Shown piece after piece: positions 29,101 to 37,426 of a stretch of DNA of 64,000 nt; the first letter of the stretch is position 1, and the number at the start of each line of letters is the position of its first letter. A model generated the notes under the pieces. The model was not told the DNA's origin. It did not search any database and was given only the letters and a program-made list of their open reading frames with translations. Position numbers and translations under genes: made by a program. Source of the stretch: an uncultured Clostridia bacterium (lineage in GTDB: Bacteria > Bacillota > Clostridia > Christensenellales > Borkfalkiaceae); NCBI GenBank assembly GCA_947589085.1, contig CANPZD010000002.1:1-64000 (forward strand). Direction: 5' to 3'.

Positions 29101-30640
29101 CATAGATCTCTCCCATGTGGAAAAGATCGGCGCGTATGCGTTCGGCGCAAGCATCACGGATAGCTTCTTCGATAACGACGTTCCCTACGAATCCCGCTTC
29201 TCCGCAAGCACGCTCGACCTCGGCGCGGCGACCGAAATCGGCGCATACGCCTTCTCGGGCAGCAACAAGCTCACGCGCCTCACGCTCAACGCGGGCGTGA
29301 CGGAAGAGGCCGGAGAGGAGGGCGGAGACGCGCAGACCACCGCCGTTCTGAACATCGGCGAGGGCGCTTTCTCGGGCAGCACGCTGCTTGCGGAAGTGGA
29401 GCATCTCAATATGGCAAAGACGATCGGCGGGCATGCATTCGACAACGCCTCGCTCTCCGGCGTGCTCGATCTTTCCTCGGCCGCCGAAATCGGAGAGCTT
29501 GCCTTTGCGGGCAACGAATTCACGAGCGTGAAGTTCGGCGACGCGCTGGTCGCGATCGGCGACAATCCCTTCGCGGGCAGTCTGCTCTCGCCGTTCGGGT
29601 ATGCCGTGGACGTGTACTTCCCCGAGGGATCCGATCATGTGGTCGGAACGGAATTCGTCGATACCTATGACATCAGCGAGACGGTCGTCGTGATCGACGG
29701 CGCGCTGTACCGCAAGATCGAATCCGCAAGCGGAGATCTGCGCGGCGTGCGCACGGTGAACGGCAAGAAGCAGTACTATCTGTACGCGCTCGAACTGATC
29801 AGCTATCCCGCCGCGTCGGAGAAAGAGGAATTCAAGGTCGCAGACGGCACGGTCCGCATCGCTGCGGGCGCGTTCATGAACGCAAAGCTTGCGCGCGTCG
29901 AATTGCCCGTATCGCTCAAAGCCATCGGCGACAAGGCGTTCTACGGCTGCTCCGATCTGAAGATCGTCGTATTCAACAGCTTGCAGGCGCCCATCCTCGA
30001 AGAACAGTACGACGCGACGTATGCTGACACACGCAAGAATCTTCCCGGACCTTTAACGTCGTCCAATAATCCCGATCTCGGCATCATCAAATATACGATG
30101 TGGTATCCTTCCTCGGTGAACTATTTCTACGGCGCGAACTTCGATAATTATATCGGACGCGCGGGAGGAGATATCGTAATCGTACGTCCCAGAAACGGCG
30201 CCGGATATGAGAATTTCATCTATGAGCAATACTTCGGTCCGGTCATCGACGGAGCGGTTGCGCCCGACGAAGCGACGGCGGCGGTCATCCGCGCCATCAC
30301 GCTGCTTCCCGACGCCGACTTCACGAAAGAGGACCTTGCGCAGATCCGGCCGTTGGTCAACCGCGCCCGTTCGCTCTACAATGCGATCTCCTCGGATGAG
30401 CAGCGCGCTCTCGTGACAAACTACAACAAGCTCACCGAGACGGAAGCATATATGGAATGGCTCAATTTGAACGGCAGCGATAATCCCTTGCCTCCGGCAG
30501 ACGACGGCGGCAGCGATACGCTCACGATCGCGCTGAGCGTTGTGGGCGGCGTGCTCGGCGCGGCGCTCATCGTAGCGGGAGTATTCCTGTATTTCCGCGG
30601 GAAAAAGAAGAACGACGATCAGAACGACGCTGCGGAATAA
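23138..30640 (+). CDS. Giant (2500 aa) S8 subtilisin-like protease with PA domain, Ig-like region, BspA-type LRR_5 repeats and C-terminal membrane anchor
   Basis: Signal peptide; S8 triad motifs LIAVLDTGLDYT (D codon 23795), SEHGTHVSG (H codon 24029), LSGTSMASP (S codon 25025); PA-like VALVRRGSNTFEEKARIAIEDYHAAGVIIYN; Big_2-like repeat; many IGxxAFxxCxxLxxVxLPxxL repeats; C-terminal GVLGAALIVAGVFLYFRGKKK. Confidence 0.93.
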   Translation: MTKTRKSLRNAAVCATAALMAGTLFASQLVSIPGKGETVSSASGEAAITDVTGKVASDFTSAFDPNTVRKLPEGIDGARELSVIVQTTDNALLSAFEAQGGKFDDIADFASSAAGAKVSSAIEAANGSALKRLKDAGVRYTRGVSYDTLIGGFEIVIKAKEYDKIVSALAGTDAAAYISEEYAPAEAKLVENDVNVYETGIFDSHDSEFQGEGTLIAVLDTGLDYTHSVFDPDVFEAEVDASQYAMTRSRLEGIVGGLEAAKYTRGLSAEKVFVNNKVPYAYDYADKDTDVYPLDSEHGTHVSGVILGDNRGSLKNKEGDPEIVGVAPKAQLAMMKVFSDTSSGAKQSWMLAALEDCVKLGVDVVNMSLGMSAGFTEETGDDFRESVYEKVGRAGISLVCAASNDYNSTFGSEKNGNLGLTSNPDSATVGSPSTYESALSVASISGVKTPYLKYGKTIMYFTEASDAASEPKDFVNDILPFGVESKEFEYVTVPGIGRNADYTGLDVTGKIALVRRGSNTFEEKARIAIEDYHAAGVIIYNNVSGDISMTVGSTDGAVCSISQDNGEILAAHPTGKLMISRKQIAGPFMSAFSSWGPTPDLRIKPEITAHGGEILSAVPGQDYDRLSGTSMASPNQAGVTAIVRQYVKQKFGLNGSDEATRLKVNAMVNQLMMSTADIAYNINGLPYSVRKQGSGLANLAEATSTPAYITTYERNDGDLYGNGASRFLVDDAHEMDKAKIEYGDDRNKTGVYDLVFSVNNISDEALSYEVGAIVMTEGVSETKTARGDTTVTEEGYLLSPKFSVVKAEGDGTFNGKTVSVKGNGKLTVTVRIELTDSDKQYLDRSFANGMYVEGFITLNAKNKKAVSLNVPYLSFYGDWTKAPIFDLDYFDTNKDELNNAIDQDDKTMADAIATRAIGGLYDDYIVYLGAYPYRQNPSATPIAADRKYIALSNQRSSANSVNAVWAGMLRAAKRVVTTITDTSTGEVVWSKEDWNQRKSYNYGGAISSSTIDIGFSVPEHDLKNNTQYNVRVEAFVDYGDENEQKNVKNVFEFPFVTDFQAPVVTDVDFYTEYDRTSQKTKIFARLSIFDNHYTCASFFGKIVYNTDPAENARYVMKTFSPYPTPVYSSFNSTTEVTYELTDYMSQLTDSVNPNTFIVQLVDYAQNISTFEIRIPDNAQLVNFTGNKIKTDEATGRQTVTLSPNEIYNLDPEVWPSDQWAAGLTYRVNDSSVARIVNGKLLAVTSGNTQLTVTNASGKQLSTLDVVVLSETDEGYVKYTSPQVDVFRLTGYTTDKAFYYLSNDDRDIGITGSKMKFSANATSYDLSMFPSEQVTLEYFLVAYSDAKVTFRSNNPEIVTVSENGQITAVAEGFGSVSVSVSVNGQSTLYDATVSVTVKNPYERNGPYLMGYRGLGGTVDIGKDVGENHGFTQVYQYAFSHYDYVPKDLNAGDVIDEEDPYYSKIWYLGENETVEKVIIPEGVEIIGAYAFAGMTGLKEVVLPSTLKQISTGAFYNCTNLQTVTGLKYVKFINQDAFYNTRLTQVDLSGIIAIGNNAFRGTQIVVLSLPATAQSIGTYAFAECTGLQQLSVAASNVKLGAGAFAGCTSLSTVTTINAYAIPEGLFEHCRALTNVTVGAAVESIDRNAFSGTSVSQLSVAAGNRTFEASADGKVLYRANAEEGVKEILYALPTLSGTYTDAAATKVGASAFSGIENLTGVSLPNVDEIGENAFYDCERLSNVKLGNISAIPEYAFFNTGVTSFDFKGIETIGSYAFSGSRLRTVTLPANVEVGLAAFEVCPNLTSVTVGAGAKIGAYAFTGAGTSYYPLYRYTVRFSDGSTSDMYKVGYYAVSMLTTLNLGADVELGDNAFSYNPRLSTVTLGDNVKIGSSAFFFCTSLSSVNLSKVQSIGDYAFAGVPNSLIALDEDGVTTYSSDFDEPQSNKLTSVDLSSATSIGEHAFALNTKLTSVKLGAGLKEIPAYAFYGTVISDIDLSHVEKIGAYAFGASITDSFFDNDVPYESRFSASTLDLGAATEIGAYAFSGSNKLTRLTLNAGVTEEAGEEGGDAQTTAVLNIGEGAFSGSTLLAEVEHLNMAKTIGGHAFDNASLSGVLDLSSAAEIGELAFAGNEFTSVKFGDALVAIGDNPFAGSLLSPFGYAVDVYFPEGSDHVVGTEFVDTYDISETVVVIDGALYRKIESASGDLRGVRTVNGKKQYYLYALELISYPAASEKEEFKVADGTVRIAAGAFMNAKLARVELPVSLKAIGDKAFYGCSDLKIVVFNSLQAPILEEQYDATYADTRKNLPGPLTSSNNPDLGIIKYTMWYPSSVNYFYGANFDNYIGRAGGDIVIVRPRNGAGYENFIYEQYFGPVIDGAVAPDEATAAVIRAITLLPDADFTKEDLAQIRPLVNRARSLYNAISSDEQRALVTNYNKLTETEAYMEWLNLNGSDNPLPPADDGGSDTLTIALSVVGGVLGAALIVAGVFLYFRGKKKNDDQNDAAE

Positions 30641-30669
30641 TCGAACGAAAACAAGTTTCGGAGTTCACC

Positions 30670-32352
30670 ATGAAAAACAGGACGAAAGCAATCATCATCC
30701 TCTCCTGCGCTCTGGGCGCGACGCTCTCGCTCGCGCTTGCGGGGTGCTCGAGCGCGCACACGCTGGAAAATACGCTCGATCGGTTGGGGAAAAACGGCGT
30801 AAATGTCGTTGTGCATTACGATAAGAACGGCGGCATTTTCGCGGATAAGGAAAACCAGATCTTCACCGACGCGTTCAAATATTCCGATGTGGAAAACGGA
30901 GGGGTCAGGCTTCTTGCGCCCGGCGATCAGGCCCGCGGCGACCGGAATGCCACGAACAGCACGGCCTCGCGCAGCGGGTACGACCTCGTCGGCTGGTACC
31001 GCAACGTGACGCTTCGCGTGGACGACGCGGGGAATCCGCTCGACGACGAGGGCAATCTCTGCCATATCCGCCGCGCCGTTACGGACGACAAAGGCAATCC
31101 GGTGCTCGACGACGAGGGGAACGCAGTGTACGAACTCGTCTCCGAGGCGGGCAAGCCGCAGGCGCAGATGTTCAGCGGACTGTGGGATTTCTCTCCGGAC
31201 GGCGACGTTCTCCGGAAAGAGGATCTCGGCGAGCCGGAAGAAGAATACGGGGACGGCAAAACGGTATACTCGTTTACGCTCTATGCGGCGTGGGCGCCCC
31301 GCTATTCCTATGATTTCTATGTGCAGGACGAGGCGGGCAGCTGGCAGAAGTATGCGAGCGTCACCAAGCCCGTAACGCTGGATTCCATCGCTGTCCCCGT
31401 GTGGGACGCCGCGACCGGAAAGATCGATTACGATTCCGTGCCCGTGTATTCCGTGGAAGAGGACCCGGAAGCGGGGATCGAAAAACAGGATTTTTCGCTC
31501 ACGGGCATCTATGCGGACGCCGAACTCAAACATCCGTATGCCGACGGGAATCTGCTCTGTGTATACGAGAGCCGGATCCCGCACTACGGCGTGACCGACG
31601 TCGAGACGGGCACCTCCGTCAACTCCGTCTGCAGGATCTATACGACCTGGCGAAAGGGGACGTGGTTCCGCGTGAGTACGGCGGCGCAGTTGGTCGACAA
31701 TGCGACGGGCGGCGCCTGCTTTGAGATCCTCGCCGATCTCGATTGTTCCCAAATCGTCGGATGGCCGTATTCGAACCTCGCCTATTCCGGAACGATCGAA
31801 GGGAACGGACACACGATCTCGAATATCTCGGCGAACCAATCGAATGCGAACGATCAGATCGTCTACGGCGGCGTGTTCGGCAGCATTACCGAGAAAGCAT
31901 ATTTTCACGATGTGCACTTCGAAAACGTCACGCTGACGGTCGCAGCCGGCGCGCGGGCGAGCAAGAACGCCACCTACGGGTTGCTCGCAGGATCCATCTC
32001 GGAAAACGCGACGGCCGCGAACTTCGAGAACATGACAATTACCGGGAATTTAACGGTGGGCGGAGAGAACCTCATCGCCATCGCGAAATATCCCGCGGGC
32101 GGGGAATCTATCACGACCTTTACGGTGGGGATCCTCTGCGGCAATCTCTTCGGGAATGCGCTTGTTGCGCTCGGGATCCCGACCGAGAATATCACCGTCG
32201 GCCCTGCCGTGTACGCATACAAATACGACGCGTGGGGGAACCCTACTTTGGGATATACGCTCGACGTCGTCGGGAACTTCCAGAACGCTTCGGAAAATTA
32301 CGGAAGAGTGAGCATTACCGTGCTTGCGGAAGCCGTTGAGGTTGAAATGTGA
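30670..32352 (+). CDS. Lipoprotein with InlB/Listeria-Bacteroides-type repeat and GLUG-like beta-helix segment
   Basis: Lipobox LALAGCSS; VVVHYDKNGGIF...GYDLVGWYRN; FEILADLDCSQIVGWPYSNLAYSGTIEGNGHTISNIS...GGVFGSI. Confidence 0.75.
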   Translation: MKNRTKAIIILSCALGATLSLALAGCSSAHTLENTLDRLGKNGVNVVVHYDKNGGIFADKENQIFTDAFKYSDVENGGVRLLAPGDQARGDRNATNSTASRSGYDLVGWYRNVTLRVDDAGNPLDDEGNLCHIRRAVTDDKGNPVLDDEGNAVYELVSEAGKPQAQMFSGLWDFSPDGDVLRKEDLGEPEEEYGDGKTVYSFTLYAAWAPRYSYDFYVQDEAGSWQKYASVTKPVTLDSIAVPVWDAATGKIDYDSVPVYSVEEDPEAGIEKQDFSLTGIYADAELKHPYADGNLLCVYESRIPHYGVTDVETGTSVNSVCRIYTTWRKGTWFRVSTAAQLVDNATGGACFEILADLDCSQIVGWPYSNLAYSGTIEGNGHTISNISANQSNANDQIVYGGVFGSITEKAYFHDVHFENVTLTVAAGARASKNATYGLLAGSISENATAANFENMTITGNLTVGGENLIAIAKYPAGGESITTFTVGILCGNLFGNALVALGIPTENITVGPAVYAYKYDAWGNPTLGYTLDVVGNFQNASENYGRVSITVLAEAVEVEM

Positions 32353-32408
32353 TGCGCCCGGTTGCGGCGGATCGTATGAAATAAAAAAATAAAACGGAGG
32401 AAACGTTT

Positions 32409-35183
32409 ATGAAAAAAAGCAAAAAGGCATTGCGGATCACAGCCGTAACGCTGGGCGCGGTGATCACATGCGGCGGTCTGGCGGGTTTTGCGGGCTGCGG
32501 CGGCAAAAAAGACGCGCTTGTCATCATGACAGAAGAGCTGAACGGACTCTTCAATCCCTTCTATTCGACGGCGGGAACCGATATGGACGTCGTCGGGCAG
32601 ACGCAGATCTCCATGCTCAGCACGGATAACAGCGGCGACATCGCTTACGGCGACGATGAGCCTGTCGTCGTCAAGGACTACATGGAAGAAACGGTCAACG
32701 GCGATACGCAGTACACCTTTGTCATCAAGAACGGGATCAAGTTCTCCGACGGCGTGCCGCTCACGATGAACGATATCCTGTTCAACATGTACGTCTACCT
32801 CGATCCCGCTTATACGGGATCCACGACGATGTATTCCACGAAGATCAAGGGTCTCTCCGAATACCGTTTGCAGCAGGCGCTTTCCGACGGCGGCTCTACG
32901 CTCGAGGATACGCTTTCGACGGCTGCCAACGGCCGCGTTTACAACCGTATGACCGAGCTGATCAACCTCTATCATACGACAGGCAAACAGAGCGGAAGCT
33001 CGACGAGCTATCATGCCGATCCGCAGGCCATGCGCGCGGCGATCGATAAGCATACGCCTTCGGCGGGATACAGAAACGCGATCGCGCCTTACGGCGACCA
33101 GGGCAACACGGAAAAGGGCTATACGGCGCTCACCGTTGCGGAAGCGAGAGCGCAGCTCCTTGCGGATTACAACCGCGTCGTGGGCGATCCCAACGCGGAG
33201 GACGAGGACGCGAAGAAGGGCCTCTTCATGCAGGAACTCGAAAACGACTTCGGTTCCGCGCTCAGCCAATACGCCGAAGCGCCCTACACCAACCAGAAGG
33301 GCAAGCCGGAGACGAACTTGTCCGGCGTGACGTTCAACGACGTCATCTCCTTCATGGCGTACGAGGGCTTTGTCACGATCGAATATAAGCGCGATCCTCA
33401 GACCAACAAAGAGGATAAGAACATGATCGAAAAGGTCACGCTCGATTATAACGCCGACGTCGTAAAGGATAAGGCCTCCGCGGTCAACTATGTTTACAAC
33501 GCCAAGATCAGCGACAGCCTCGACGAGATCCTCACGAGCTGGGCGACGGCAACGACGCTGCGCAACGAATTCACCGGTAAGGCAAAGGACGTCATTCTTC
33601 ACGAATCCGTGACGAAGGGCGAGCTGAACTACAAGAAGATCTCCGGTATCGTCTCCGTCGGACACGAACTTGCGGATGTTGCGCAGGTCACCGTACACGG
33701 CACGAACTACAACGTTTCTCACAGCTGGAACGACGACGGCACGCCCTCTGTTCCCAATACTTACGACGTGCTCCGTATCACCATCGACGGAACGGACCCC
33801 AAGGCCATCTGGAACTTCGGGTTCACGGTTGCGCCTTACCATTATTATTCCGATCCGAAGAGCGAGAGCGATACGGCCAAGAAGGAAAAATGGGATCTCA
33901 GCGTAGATATCAAAAACAATAAATTCGGCGTGGTCTGGAGCGATTTCGACTTCCACACCGAGATCGTGCAGGGCAACACGCCCGACGGCGTGAGCAAGAA
34001 CAAAGTTCCCATGGGCGCCGGCCCCTATGTGGCGACCGACCGCAGCAACCGGGATAATCCCCGCGCAAATGCGTTTTTGAGCGACAACATCGTCTACTAC
34101 AAGGCGAACGAAAACTTCTTCGACGGCGTGCAGGATAAGAGCGATTCGCTGCATGCTCCCTATATCAAGAAGATGCAGTATCAGGTCGTTTCCTCCTCCA
34201 ACGCGCTTCCCGCGCTCAAACAGGGGAACGTCGACTTCGTCGAACCCCAGCTCACGCAGGCGAACCTCACGACGGTGCAGGGTATGAAGAATACCGACTA
34301 CAAGACCACGTGGCAGCTCGGCTACGGCTATATCGGCATTAATGCGGGCAAAGTAAAGAATGTAAACATCCGGAGAGCGATCATGGCGGCCATGCAGACC
34401 TCTCAGGCGACCGACTATTACAGCGCCGGCACCGTTTCGACGATCTATTGGCCCATGTCCCTTGTCAGCTGGGCGTATCCGAGAACGGCGGGCAGCAGCT
34501 TTGACCCCAACCACCCCCTGGAAGGCAAGGACGACGACAACAAGCACGATTACGCAAAATTCGTAAACGACAACGTGGCGAAAGAAACGATCGCCAAATA
34601 TATGGAACTTGCGCATGTCGGCGCGGGCGATCCTTCCCTTACGATCACCTTCACGATCGCAGGTTCCAACCTGAGCGAGCACCCTTGCTATAACGTGTTC
34701 AAGCACGCCAAAGACCTGCTCGACAGCATGGGATGGAACATCACGCTCACGGCGGATACGAACGCGCTCATCAAACTTGCGACGGGTTCGCTCACCGTGT
34801 GGGCGGCAGCGTGGGGCTCGACGATCGATCCCGATATGTATCAGGTCTACCATAAGAATTCCACCGCAAGCTCCGTGCTGGCATGGGGCTACCGCGAGAT
34901 CCTTGCGGATACCACGACCTACGCATATGAAAACGGCATCCTCAACTCGCTCTCCGACCTCATCGACGACGCGCGCGAGACGACCGATCACACCACCCGC
35001 GCCAACCTTTACAAAAACGCCATGAGCTATGTGCTCGATCTTGCCATCGAGCTTCCCGTCTACCAGAGACAGGTGCTCTACGCATACAACACGAAAGTAC
35101 TCGACACTTCTTCGCTTCCCACGAATATCAATTCGTACACGTCTCCGCTTTCGAAGATCTGGGAAGTCAAGTTCGCCGGCTGA
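32409..35183 (+). CDS. oppA: Oligopeptide ABC transporter substrate-binding lipoprotein (SBP_bac_5 type), enlarged to 924 aa
   Basis: Lipobox GFAGCGG; YTFVIKNGIKFSDGVPLTMNDILFNMYVYLDP; VKNVNIRRAIMAAMQ; oppBCDF downstream. Confidence 0.88.
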   Translation: MKKSKKALRITAVTLGAVITCGGLAGFAGCGGKKDALVIMTEELNGLFNPFYSTAGTDMDVVGQTQISMLSTDNSGDIAYGDDEPVVVKDYMEETVNGDTQYTFVIKNGIKFSDGVPLTMNDILFNMYVYLDPAYTGSTTMYSTKIKGLSEYRLQQALSDGGSTLEDTLSTAANGRVYNRMTELINLYHTTGKQSGSSTSYHADPQAMRAAIDKHTPSAGYRNAIAPYGDQGNTEKGYTALTVAEARAQLLADYNRVVGDPNAEDEDAKKGLFMQELENDFGSALSQYAEAPYTNQKGKPETNLSGVTFNDVISFMAYEGFVTIEYKRDPQTNKEDKNMIEKVTLDYNADVVKDKASAVNYVYNAKISDSLDEILTSWATATTLRNEFTGKAKDVILHESVTKGELNYKKISGIVSVGHELADVAQVTVHGTNYNVSHSWNDDGTPSVPNTYDVLRITIDGTDPKAIWNFGFTVAPYHYYSDPKSESDTAKKEKWDLSVDIKNNKFGVVWSDFDFHTEIVQGNTPDGVSKNKVPMGAGPYVATDRSNRDNPRANAFLSDNIVYYKANENFFDGVQDKSDSLHAPYIKKMQYQVVSSSNALPALKQGNVDFVEPQLTQANLTTVQGMKNTDYKTTWQLGYGYIGINAGKVKNVNIRRAIMAAMQTSQATDYYSAGTVSTIYWPMSLVSWAYPRTAGSSFDPNHPLEGKDDDNKHDYAKFVNDNVAKETIAKYMELAHVGAGDPSLTITFTIAGSNLSEHPCYNVFKHAKDLLDSMGWNITLTADTNALIKLATGSLTVWAAAWGSTIDPDMYQVYHKNSTASSVLAWGYREILADTTTYAYENGILNSLSDLIDDARETTDHTTRANLYKNAMSYVLDLAIELPVYQRQVLYAYNTKVLDTSSLPTNINSYTSPLSKIWEVKFAG

Positions 35184-35215
35184 TTTCAATCACCGATCCG
35201 ATCCTGTTCTCCGCA

Positions 35216-35313
35216 CCCACCCCGAGAGGGGTGGGCACGCGGGGATTTACGGCTTCCTTTGCGGATGCGGAAGGGAAGCCGGCTTAACGGCACGTTTCCG
35301 CGCATGTGCGGAA
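35216..35313. other. Three consecutive hairpins in the oppA-oppB intergenic region
   Basis: CCCACCCC-GAGA-GGGGTGGG; GGCTTCCTTTGC...GCGGAAGGGAAGCC; TTCCGC-GCATGT-GCGGAA. Confidence 0.7.
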
Positions 35314-35335
35314 AATAACCTCACGGAGCAGTCTT

Positions 35336-36325
35336 ATGCTGAAATACATCTTAAAAAGACTCGGACTTGCGATCCTCATTTTGCTCGGCGCCTCGCTGAT
35401 CCTCTACTTTCTTGTCCGCCTGATGCCCGTGGACTTCGTCACGGCGCAGATCGCGGCGATGAATCAGGGGAATCAGATCCCGCAGGAAACCGTGGACGCC
35501 ATGTATAAAATGTACGGGCTTGGGGACAACAGTTTCATGGGGATCCTGTCCGGCTACGGGAACTGGCTTTGGAGCCTCTGCCGGCTCGATCTCGGAACGA
35601 GCTTCCTCTATCGGGAAAAGGTGCTCGACGTTATCGCCGACCACATGACGGTTTCGTTTGTCATCGCGTTTATCGCAATCATTTTCGAATACCTCATTGC
35701 GATCCCGCTCGGCGTTACGGCGGCGACCCATCAGTATTCCATCCGGGACTATGTGGTCACCGTGATCGTCATGCTCGGAATTTCGCTCCCGTCCTTCTTC
35801 TTCGGGCGCGTGCTTCAGAGCGTCTTTGCCCAACAGCTCAACTGGTTCCCCAACAACGGAATTCTAACGCCCGGCGTCACAATGAGCGGGTTCGACTTCC
35901 TCGTGGATTATCTCTGGCATATTTTCCTGCCTCTGCTCGTCATGGTATTTTTGAGCATCGGCGGCACGATGCGCTACATGCGAACGAATATGCTCGAAGT
36001 ACTCAATTCCGATTATATCCGAACGGCGCGAGCAAAGGGACTGAGCGAGAAAAAAGTCATCTACAAACACGCTTTCCGCAATACGATGATCCCCATCGTC
36101 ACCATGCTGGCGGGCGTGCTTCCCACGCTGTTCTCCGGCGCCATGATCACCGAGCAGGTGTTCGACTTGCCCGGGATCGGAAACATTGCGCTGCGCGCCA
36201 TGATGAGTGCGGATATCCCGTTCATCATGGGTTACAATATGTTCCTGGCCATGCTGGGCGTCATCGGCGTGCTGCTCACGGACCTCATGTACGCACTGGT
36301 CGATCCGCGCGTCAAACTTTACTGA
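35336..36325 (+). CDS. oppB: Oligopeptide ABC transporter permease OppB
   Basis: MLKYILKRLGLAILILLGASLILYFLVRLMP...YIRTARAKGLSEKKVIYKHAFRNTMIPIVT. Confidence 0.95.
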   Translation: MLKYILKRLGLAILILLGASLILYFLVRLMPVDFVTAQIAAMNQGNQIPQETVDAMYKMYGLGDNSFMGILSGYGNWLWSLCRLDLGTSFLYREKVLDVIADHMTVSFVIAFIAIIFEYLIAIPLGVTAATHQYSIRDYVVTVIVMLGISLPSFFFGRVLQSVFAQQLNWFPNNGILTPGVTMSGFDFLVDYLWHIFLPLLVMVFLSIGGTMRYMRTNMLEVLNSDYIRTARAKGLSEKKVIYKHAFRNTMIPIVTMLAGVLPTLFSGAMITEQVFDLPGIGNIALRAMMSADIPFIMGYNMFLAMLGVIGVLLTDLMYALVDPRVKLY

Positions 36326-36337
36326 GGAGGGAGAGGG

Positions 36338-37423
36338 ATGGAAGAGAATAAACAATTCGAAGAACTCGATCTCGACGCGATCCCCGCACAGGATGCGGAG
36401 GCCGTTGCGGCCGCGCAGGACGAAGAGGTTTCGCTCGATAAAAACGTGCGGCTGCTTTCGCCCGCCCGCATGGTTTTGCGCCGCTTCTTCCGCTCCAAAC
36501 TTTCCGTTGTGGGGCTTGTGATCATTGTCGCGCTCATTCTGTTTTCCTGGCTCGGGCCGGTCGTATACAACCGCTGGGGAGAGATCCAGGAGGATCGCGG
36601 CGGACGTATCGACTGCGAAGAGAATGTCATTACCTATTTCGACGAAAACGGCGAGGAGCACAGCTTTTATCAGCTGGTCGAAACGGAACATACCATCAAC
36701 GATCTCGGCTTGCCAGGCAAGGACCATCTTCTCGGCACGGATAAAGCGGGCATGGACGTGTTTACGCGCCTCATGTACGGCGGAAGGATCTCGCTTTCCA
36801 TCAGTTTCATCGCGGTGTTTGCCGTCACGTTCCTCGGCATGCTGTTCGGCGGGATCGCGGGATACTTCGGCGGAAAGATCGACGAGGTCATCATGCGTAT
36901 CTGCGATATCCTCATGTGTCTGCCCAGCCTTCCCATCATGCTCATTGTGGGTACGCTGTTCGATTCCTGGGGGATCGACTCGCAATACCGAATATATCTG
37001 CTCATGCTGTTTCTTACCGTCATATCATGGACGGGGACCGCGCGTCTCGTGCGAGGCCAGATCCTCTTCTTGCGAGAACAGGAATACATGGTCGCGGCGG
37101 AGGCAATGGGCTTTTCCACGTCGCGGAAAATTTTCAAGCATCTGATCCCCAACGTGTTGCCGCAGCTGATCGTCTCCATGACGCTTTCCCTCGGCAGCAT
37201 GATCCTCTCGGAGGCGACGCTCTCCTATCTCGGCCTCGGCGTACAGCCGCCCTATGCCGCATGGGGGACGATGATCAACATCGTGACCGAGGATACGAAT
37301 ATTCTCGCGCACTACTTCAACGTTTGGGGGCCTCCCGGGATCTGCATCATTCTCGCGGTTCTCGGATTCAACTTCATCGGCGACGGTCTCCGCGACGCGC
37401 TCGATCCCAAGGGGAGGAGGTAA
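36338..37423 (+). CDS. oppC: Oligopeptide ABC transporter permease OppC
   Basis: HLLGTDKAGMDVFTRLMYGGRISLSISF...EYMVAAEAMGFSTSRKIFKHLIPNVLPQLIV. Confidence 0.95.
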   Translation: MEENKQFEELDLDAIPAQDAEAVAAAQDEEVSLDKNVRLLSPARMVLRRFFRSKLSVVGLVIIVALILFSWLGPVVYNRWGEIQEDRGGRIDCEENVITYFDENGEEHSFYQLVETEHTINDLGLPGKDHLLGTDKAGMDVFTRLMYGGRISLSISFIAVFAVTFLGMLFGGIAGYFGGKIDEVIMRICDILMCLPSLPIMLIVGTLFDSWGIDSQYRIYLLMLFLTVISWTGTARLVRGQILFLREQEYMVAAEAMGFSTSRKIFKHLIPNVLPQLIVSMTLSLGSMILSEATLSYLGLGVQPPYAAWGTMINIVTEDTNILAHYFNVWGPPGICIILAVLGFNFIGDGLRDALDPKGRR

Positions 37424-37426
37424 GCC

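Noticed and set aside
26156-29638. 1160-aa minus-strand ORF antisense to the subtilase-LRR gene
   Set aside because: Same codon-bias artefact, amplified by the LRR repeats; no SD, signal or family motif.
32298-35189. 963-aa minus-strand ORF antisense to oppA
   Set aside because: Antisense shadow ORF with no family features.
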